Shown here one piece after another: positions 60,070-64,000 of a stretch of 64,000 bases of DNA. The notes under the pieces were generated by a model. The model worked only from the letters and a program-made list of their open reading frames with translations. It searched no databases and was not told the DNA's origin. The number at the start of each line of letters is the position of its first letter. The stretch's first letter is position 1. The stretch spans positions 372,001 to 436,000 of the forward strand of contig JBAOIG010000002.1 of the NCBI GenBank assembly GCA_037045155.1. The letters are read 5' to 3'. The position numbers and the translations under genes are program-made. Source of the stretch: Thermomicrobiales bacterium. GTDB taxonomy: Bacteria > Chloroflexota > Chloroflexia > Thermomicrobiales > CFX8.

Positions 60070-60663
60070 CTACCCGTTGCTGTGTCGGGACTTGACGTAA
60101 AGGACCGGATCGACGGATTCAATGACTGCGATGCGTGATGAATGCCGGGGATTCGCAGGGAAGACGATGACGTTGTCGCCCAGAAGAGTTGCGGAGGGTA
60201 CGAGCATCGCCTCGTGTCCGAGGAGGACGGCTGCCCCGGCGATCGCGTGACCGATGAGATATGCCTGCTCCTCACCAGAGCCATCATCGCCAGACAGATC
60301 ATGTTTCTGGAGGCCGAACGATGATACGTCTCGACAATCCACGACGTTGGCTAACTCCAGATAGAGCTTCGAGATTCTGCGATTCCGCAGACGGGTGAAT
60401 TGTGGTTTGCCGTCTTCGCCGAGATGCTTGATAAGCTCACCGAGTACGATGTCCCTGCCGAGTGACAGATATAGCGCTTCCCAGCATTCCGCCGGGTCGA
60501 ATTGATCGTGGCCGCGGTTGTATCTGCCCGAGAATTTGATCGATCCGGCGCTATTCGTCGCCTCGCGAGCGGCGGCGTGATGACGCCACGCGTGACCATG
60601 CCACTCCGAAGATCGACAGGCTTGGATCATCGCGAGTGGATCCCAACCCGGTGGTATCCCCAC
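60070..60663 (-). CDS. RES-domain toxin (probable NAD+ phosphorylase)
   Basis: A 197-residue RES-domain protein. Members of the RES-Xre toxin-antitoxin family degrade NAD+ (NAD+ phosphorylase/glycohydrolase activity), stopping growth. Visible are the Arg/Tyr active-site pattern SGRYNRGHDQFDPAECWEALYLSLGRDIVLGE and the later PSATLLGDNVIVFPANPRHSSRI, the usual C-terminal strand with the family's Ser/Asn residues. It starts at a GTG one base after the stop of the antitoxin gene, so the pair is coupled with the antitoxin first, as in other type II systems. Confidence 0.86.
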   Translation of the reverse strand: MGIPPGWDPLAMIQACRSSEWHGHAWRHHAAAREATNSAGSIKFSGRYNRGHDQFDPAECWEALYLSLGRDIVLGELIKHLGEDGKPQFTRLRNRRISKLYLELANVVDCRDVSSFGLQKHDLSGDDGSGEEQAYLIGHAIAGAAVLLGHEAMLVPSATLLGDNVIVFPANPRHSSRIAVIESVDPVLYVKSRHSNG

Positions 60664-60664
60664 G

Positions 60665-61042
60665 CTAGACGAAGATCCCCTCGTCTAGCGCATCGAGTGC
60701 AGCCTCCACGACGTCGAGGCGGCCGGCCGCCGCAACCTCCGCGGGGCGGAGGCCCCGTAGATAGCGATTCTTCGAACGCATCCACTCGAGCATGGCTTCG
60801 TGAGAGTCGAAGGTTTCGCGCAGCCGTTGATCCAGTGCGAGAAGGGCCCGGATTCTCGCACGGGCATCGTGCTGAGGATGATGCGACTGGACTTTCCATC
60901 GGGAAAGCGTGCGGCTGGTGGTCCCTAGCGCGTCGGCAAGCTCGTTCTCAGTCAGCCCCAGGTCGCCTTCGAGTCGTTCGATCGACTGCCTGATGGTCAT
61001 ATCGAATGTAATCAGTGATGACGAGCCTGCTTCGTGGCGCAT
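60665..61042 (-). CDS. Xre/MbcA/ParS-type antitoxin
   Basis: A 125-residue antitoxin partner of the RES toxin. The N-terminal half is an Xre-like helix-turn-helix (LGLTENELADALGTTSRTLSRWKV), and the C-terminal half (about 60-125) is the DUF2384/MbcA-ParS toxin-binding domain with MRSKNRYLRGLRPAEVAAAGRLDVVEAALDAL. It would neutralise the RES toxin and autoregulate the operon. ATG at 61042 with AGAGG upstream; an internal ATG at 61000 is possible. The ParS in this domain name is unrelated to the parS DNA sites near 2.5 kb. Confidence 0.88.
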   Translation of the reverse strand: MRHEAGSSSLITFDMTIRQSIERLEGDLGLTENELADALGTTSRTLSRWKVQSHHPQHDARARIRALLALDQRLRETFDSHEAMLEWMRSKNRYLRGLRPAEVAAAGRLDVVEAALDALDEGIFV

Positions 61043-61285
61043 GGCGACCTCTGTTCTTTGATCACGAAAATGGATGGCTGCCGATGAATCTAGTCGCCAG
61101 ATTCTGGCAGCACAAATGCGACGTCTGGAGTATACACGTCATGCCCGCTCCGCTGAACAGAGCTCAGGTGGTGGTGATCGTCGATCTACGGGAGCAGGCG
61201 TTCCCTGGATTCTTCTCGCAAGATCACCCGCAGTTCACCTCTCGTTCATGTCATCGTCACATGCGGATGTTATCGTCGGTGGCTG
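61043..61285. other. Upstream region of the antitoxin gene
   Basis: I support no gene here. Two overlapping plus-strand frames (up to 93 codons) lack ribosome sites and start inside the antitoxin gene. The region should hold the toxin-antitoxin promoter on the minus strand; I could not assign an operator palindrome. Confidence 0.45.
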
Positions 61286-61403
61286 AAGGGGAGTAGCCTG
61301 GGAGCGCAAGCTCCTTGCCCGGGTCGTCAGTTCGAGCTTCGGCTCCGGCCCGGCGCCCAGACCGAACGAGACACGGATCTGGGGGCAAGACCTTCGCAAA
61401 CGG
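61286..61403 (+). promoter_or_regulatory. yybP-ykoY-type (Mn2+) riboswitch
   Basis: The leader of the terC gene contains both conserved strands of the yybP-ykoY riboswitch: GGGGAGTAGC at 61288-61297 and GGCAAGACCTTCGC at 61384-61397, separated by hairpins (GGAGCGCAAGCTCC; a GC-rich arm around GAGCTTCGGCTC). This class senses Mn2+ and commonly precedes TerC, MntP and P-type ATPase genes. The next element is a terminator hairpin. Motif match seen by eye, not by covariance model. Confidence 0.85.
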
Positions 61404-61425
61404 TGGCGCTTGATGCTGCCGGATG

Positions 61426-61451
61426 CGGGGGGATTGCCCCCGTTGTGTTGT
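61426..61451 (+). terminator. Riboswitch expression-platform terminator
   Basis: CGGGGG (61426-61431) pairs with CCCCCG (61437-61442), followed by TTGTGTTGT. It lies between the riboswitch core and the terC ribosome site and would be relieved when the riboswitch binds metal. Confidence 0.65.
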
Positions 61452-61489
61452 CTCGCCGGGGAAGCCCGGCGTGTCTGGGAGGAGTGCTC

Positions 61490-62458
61490 GTGGCCGAATC
61501 AATCGGCTCGCCGTGGCTCTGGGCAGGATTCACTGCCTTCGTCCTGTTGCTGCTGACGCTCGATCTGGGGATCTTCCATCGCCGGCCACACGCAATCGGC
61601 GCGCGAGAGGCTGCGCTCTGGACGGCCGGTTGGGTTGCGTTGGCTGCCGTCTTCAATGTCGGGGTCTACCTGGTGGCCGGCTCCGAGCGGGGGCTGGAGT
61701 TCACGGCCGGCTACCTGGTAGAGCTGGCGCTCAGTGTCGACAACATGTTCGTCTTCGCGCTGATCTTCGGCTGGTTCGTTGTGCCGAAGGCCTACCAGCA
61801 CCGGGTGCTGTTCTGGGGCATCCTCGGCGCGCTGGTGATGCGGGCAGTCTTCATCCTGCTTGGCTCGGCGCTGCTGCAGTCGTTCCACTGGATCATCTAT
61901 ATCTTCGGCGCGTTTCTGATCTACACGGGATTCAAGATCCTGCGTGAGCGTGAAACGCAGATGGATCTCGAAATGAACCTGGCGCTACGGCTGTTGCGCC
62001 GGCTGATGCCGGTAACGAACGAGTACCATGGCCAGCGCTTCACAATCGTCGAGGCGGGCAAGCGGATCGCGACACCGCTCATGGCGGTCCTGGTGCTGAT
62101 CGAGGCGACCGACCTCGTCTTCGCGCTCGATTCGGTCCCAGCGATCTTCGCGATCACCGACGACCCATTCATCGTCTACACCTCCAACGTGTTCGCAATC
62201 CTCGGGCTGCGCTCGCTCTACTTCCTGCTTGCCGGGATCATGGATTCGTTCCGCTACCTGAAGGTCGGGCTCGGCGCGGTGTTGATGTTCGTCGGCGCGA
62301 AGATGGCGCTGTCCGACGTCTACCACATGCCGATCGGTCTCTCATTGGGCGTCATCGTCGCGCTGATCGGCGGGTCGGTCGTGCTCTCGCTGCTGCGGCC
62401 GGCCGGGGTCCGCCCCGCGCCCGCGGGCTCGCTTGGCGACCCGCGGAGTGACGACTAG
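61490..62458 (+). CDS. TerC-family membrane protein (probable metal exporter)
   Basis: A 322-residue polytopic protein of the TerC/Alx family; members such as Alx and YceF-type proteins export Mn2+ and are controlled by yybP-ykoY riboswitches, as here. Two acidic membrane motifs are seen: LVELALSVDNMFVFALIFGWF and LVLIEATDLVFALDSVPAIFA, with the conserved Asp/Asn residues. Seven to eight helices in total. GTG start with GGGAGGAG upstream. The riboswitch and function together support a role in Mn2+ homeostasis. Confidence 0.92.
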   Translation: MAESIGSPWLWAGFTAFVLLLLTLDLGIFHRRPHAIGAREAALWTAGWVALAAVFNVGVYLVAGSERGLEFTAGYLVELALSVDNMFVFALIFGWFVVPKAYQHRVLFWGILGALVMRAVFILLGSALLQSFHWIIYIFGAFLIYTGFKILRERETQMDLEMNLALRLLRRLMPVTNEYHGQRFTIVEAGKRIATPLMAVLVLIEATDLVFALDSVPAIFAITDDPFIVYTSNVFAILGLRSLYFLLAGIMDSFRYLKVGLGAVLMFVGAKMALSDVYHMPIGLSLGVIVALIGGSVVLSLLRPAGVRPAPAGSLGDPRSDD

Positions 62459-62482
62459 CCATGCGGTCCATCTGGAGGTGTG

Positions 62483-62608
62483 ATGCCTGAGTTCGAGGAT
62501 CTCGGCTGTGTGGTCATCGGCCTGATCGTCTTGCTGGTCGTGATCGCTCTCGTCGCCTGTGTCGCGATCGTTGTCGTTCTTGCCGGCGCGGGCACATTTA
62601 TCCGTTAG
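62483..62608 (+). CDS. 41-residue single-pass membrane peptide
   Basis: A short gene encoding one long hydrophobic segment (VVIGLIVLLVVIALVACVAI, residues 10-29 and beyond) after an acidic MPEFEDLGC start, with GGAGG seven bases before the ATG. It lies 24 bp after terC and 44 bp before a zinc-finger gene on the same strand. A link to metal transport is suggested by position only. Confidence 0.6.
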   Translation: MPEFEDLGCVVIGLIVLLVVIALVACVAIVVVLAGAGTFIR

Positions 62609-62652
62609 TCGCCGATCGAGGGATCGGCGACGCGAAGCCCAGGGAGGTTCCC

Positions 62653-62961
62653 ATGTCAGTTCCAGGTCTGTCGTGCCCCAAGTGTCAGTCGCCGATGCGC
62701 GTCTACGAGCGCAGCGGCGTGACTGTCGACCGCTGCACCGAGTGCGGCGGCATCTTCCTCGACCGGGGCGAGCTCGACCACCTCATCCGGATGGAGGGTG
62801 AGTACACCGAACGGCAGTTTGCCCAAGCGTCCCGTTACCGCGACGACAACGACGATGATGACTACAAGCGCCGCGGCTCTGGTGACGATACCTATCGCGA
62901 AGGCGGCTACCGGAAGAAGAAACGTAAGAACTTCCTCGAAGACCTGTTCGACTTTGGGTAG
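62653..62961 (+). CDS. zf-TFIIB-type zinc-finger protein
   Basis: A 102-residue protein with the zf-TFIIB domain at its N-terminus: Cys8, Cys11, Cys28 and Cys31 in LSCPKCQSPMRVYERSGVTVDRCTECGGIFLDRGEL. The C-terminal half is highly charged, with an Asp-rich run (DDNDDDD) and a Lys/Arg-rich tail, and ends in FLEDLFDFG. The family's role is not established. GGGAGG precedes the ATG. Confidence 0.82.
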   Translation: MSVPGLSCPKCQSPMRVYERSGVTVDRCTECGGIFLDRGELDHLIRMEGEYTERQFAQASRYRDDNDDDDYKRRGSGDDTYREGGYRKKKRKNFLEDLFDFG

Positions 62962-62982
62962 GCCGTAGGGACGTGGCACGGT

Positions 62983-63086
62983 AGGGGCGTGTTGCATACA
63001 TCGAACACGCCCGACCGGCGCCTGCTGCGCCCGTCACATCGCTCGATAGCGTCGGCGATTCTGTCGGACGTATGTAATACGCCCCT
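62983..63086. repeat. MITE-like inverted-repeat element
   Basis: Terminal arms AGGGGCGTGTTGCATACAT (62983-63001) and ACGTATGTAATACGCCCCT (63068-63086) are inverted complements at 16 of 19 positions, enclosing 66 bp with no coding capacity. The design is that of a small non-autonomous mobile element or REP-type repeat. No second copy is in the window. Confidence 0.55.
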
Positions 63087-63098
63087 GCATCCCGCGGC

Positions 63099-64000
63099 TC
63101 ACCCTCGGTCGGCCTCGATCCGCTGAAGCGTTGGGAAGAGCGAGGAGAGGCGGGCGTAGAGCTCACGATAGGCGGAGTAGCCGGCCCGGTAGATCGTGGC
63201 GTTGGCTGGGTCCGGCTCGAAGGCTCGACGAACCTCCGCAAAACGCGTGACCTCGCCCCAACGCTCGAACAGACCCACGCCGATGCCGGCGACGAACGCC
63301 GCGCCGAGCGCCGAGCCTGCCTCGCCAGCGACGACCTCGACGCGCCGGCCGGTGATGTCGGCGGCGATCTGCATCCACAGGTCGCTGCGGCTGCCGCCGT
63401 CGGTCGCCAGCACTCGCCGGATCGGCCGCCCAGCCTCCGCCAGCAGGTCGAGGTGGTGCTGGAAGCCGTAGCAGACCGCCTCCAGCACGGCGCGATAGAG
63501 ATGCGCGCGGGTATGGTGCAGCATCACTCCGGCGAAGACGGCGCGGGCGAGCGGGTCGAAGATCGGCGTCTTCTCGCCCAGCGCGTAGGGCAGCGCGACG
63601 ATCCCGCCGGCCCCGGCCGGGACGTTCGCCGCCTCGCGGTCGAGCTCCGACAGCGGCGCGCCGCCGGCCAGCTCGGCGGCGAACCACTTCACCAGCGAGC
63701 CGCTTGCCGCCATGCAGCCGTTGATCAGATAAAGCCCCGGCACGTCGTGCTCGTCGAAGTAGAAGCGCCGGTCCGGCGTCGGGTCATCGGCGCAATACAG
63801 GATGTCGCCCCCGCCGCCGAACTTCAGCAGCGTGTCGCCGCGTTCGGCGAGGCCCGCCGCCAGCGCCGCCGCGACATGGTCGGCACTGCCGGCCACGACT
63901 GGCGCGCCAGCCGGCAGGCTGGTCGCCCCGGCTGCCTCCTCCGTCACCTGCCCGACGATATCGCTCGGGCGACGGACCGGCGGCAGCGTCCCCGCTCGTA
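63099..64000 (-). CDS. FGGY-family carbohydrate kinase (5' end outside window)
   Basis: The frame remains open to the right edge, so the gene starts beyond the window; the last 300 residues are visible. Family motifs: RPSDIVGQVTEEAAGATSLPAGAPVVAGSADHVAAAL, LLKFGGGGDILYC, and VLATDGGSRSDLWMQIAADITGRRVEVV, the FGGY C-terminal ATP-site signature (GGGSRS-type). FGGY kinases phosphorylate sugars such as xylulose, gluconate or glycerol. The C-terminal GEAGSALGAAFVAGIGVGLF is typical of xylulokinase-like members. Specificity cannot be told from this part. Confidence 0.88.
   Translation of the reverse strand, partial: RAGTLPPVRRPSDIVGQVTEEAAGATSLPAGAPVVAGSADHVAAALAAGLAERGDTLLKFGGGGDILYCADDPTPDRRFYFDEHDVPGLYLINGCMAASGSLVKWFAAELAGGAPLSELDREAANVPAGAGGIVALPYALGEKTPIFDPLARAVFAGVMLHHTRAHLYRAVLEAVCYGFQHHLDLLAEAGRPIRRVLATDGGSRSDLWMQIAADITGRRVEVVAGEAGSALGAAFVAGIGVGLFERWGEVTRFAEVRRAFEPDPANATIYRAGYSAYRELYARLSSLFPTLQRIEADRG

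Noticed and set aside
61015..61296. 93-codon plus-strand frame before the riboswitch
   Set aside because: It starts inside the antitoxin gene on the opposite strand, lacks a ribosome site and runs into the riboswitch core.

Overview
The window is GC-rich and densely coded, with no rRNA, tRNA, insertion sequence or CRISPR array that I could recognise. Several features point to a Chloroflexota bacterium, most likely of the Thermomicrobia lineage: an F420-dependent glucose-6-phosphate dehydrogenase, Mn-type superoxide dismutase, a cupredoxin-fused NirK, many RR-containing lipoproteins with Pro/Thr/Ala linkers, small orphan membrane proteins and frequent GTG starts. This is inferred from gene content and composition only. 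Two exact Bacillus-type parS sites at 2501-2516 and 3105-3120 suggest an origin-proximal chromosome segment or a ParABS-segregated replicon.

Layout. 1-9 kb: end of an FtsX-like ABC permease, an acetyltransferase gene carrying a parS site inside it and another just after it, a PEP-mutase-family enzyme, a stand-alone PrdB/GrdB-type reductase read through an in-frame UGA (probable selenocysteine), a methyltransferase, and a TetR regulator divergent from an MMPL transporter. 9-19 kb: stress membrane protein, GerMN/Gmad2 lipoprotein, ChrA, and a large AAA-LuxR regulator followed by three unrecognised small proteins coupled to an MFS transporter; then a frameshifted M20 amidohydrolase and the F420 enzyme with a G-quadruplex-type repeat after its stop. 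20-34 kb: serine hydrolase, malQ-queC, an aminotransferase pair of which one lacks the PLP lysine, a structured leader-like stretch before a DUF952 gene, an overlapping RNA-modification operon (rsmI, an ArmA/Rmt-like 16S methyltransferase, a Tgt homologue), and two PIG-L deacetylases around a repeat cluster.

34-48 kb: DoxX protein, GMC oxidoreductase divergent from a one-piece transketolase, Rieske protein, a large secreted protein of unknown function, alpha/beta hydrolase, Mn-SOD, blue-copper lipoprotein, YbaK, MOSC, a methyltransferase and a HemL-like aminomutase. 48-57.4 kb: an amine-catabolism block with three DAO-type FAD oxidases, a peptide-type ABC importer without ATPase genes, and RidA; from about 49.2 kb the sequence is visibly less GC-rich and more loosely packed. 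57.6-64 kb: nirK divergent from a Crp/Fnr regulator with two CRP-like sites between them, a RES-Xre toxin-antitoxin pair, a yybP-ykoY-type (Mn2+) riboswitch before terC, two small proteins, a MITE-like inverted-repeat element, and the end of an FGGY kinase.

How the parts may work together: the oxidase block would import a nitrogenous substrate, oxidatively deaminate it and clear imines with RidA. The copper/nitrogen-oxide block pairs nirK with its likely regulator. The rsmI-rmt-tgt operon joins two enzymes expected to act on neighbouring positions of the ribosomal decoding site. Most standing oddities (UGA recoding, missing PLP lysine, frameshift, parS inside a gene) can be read directly from the sequence.
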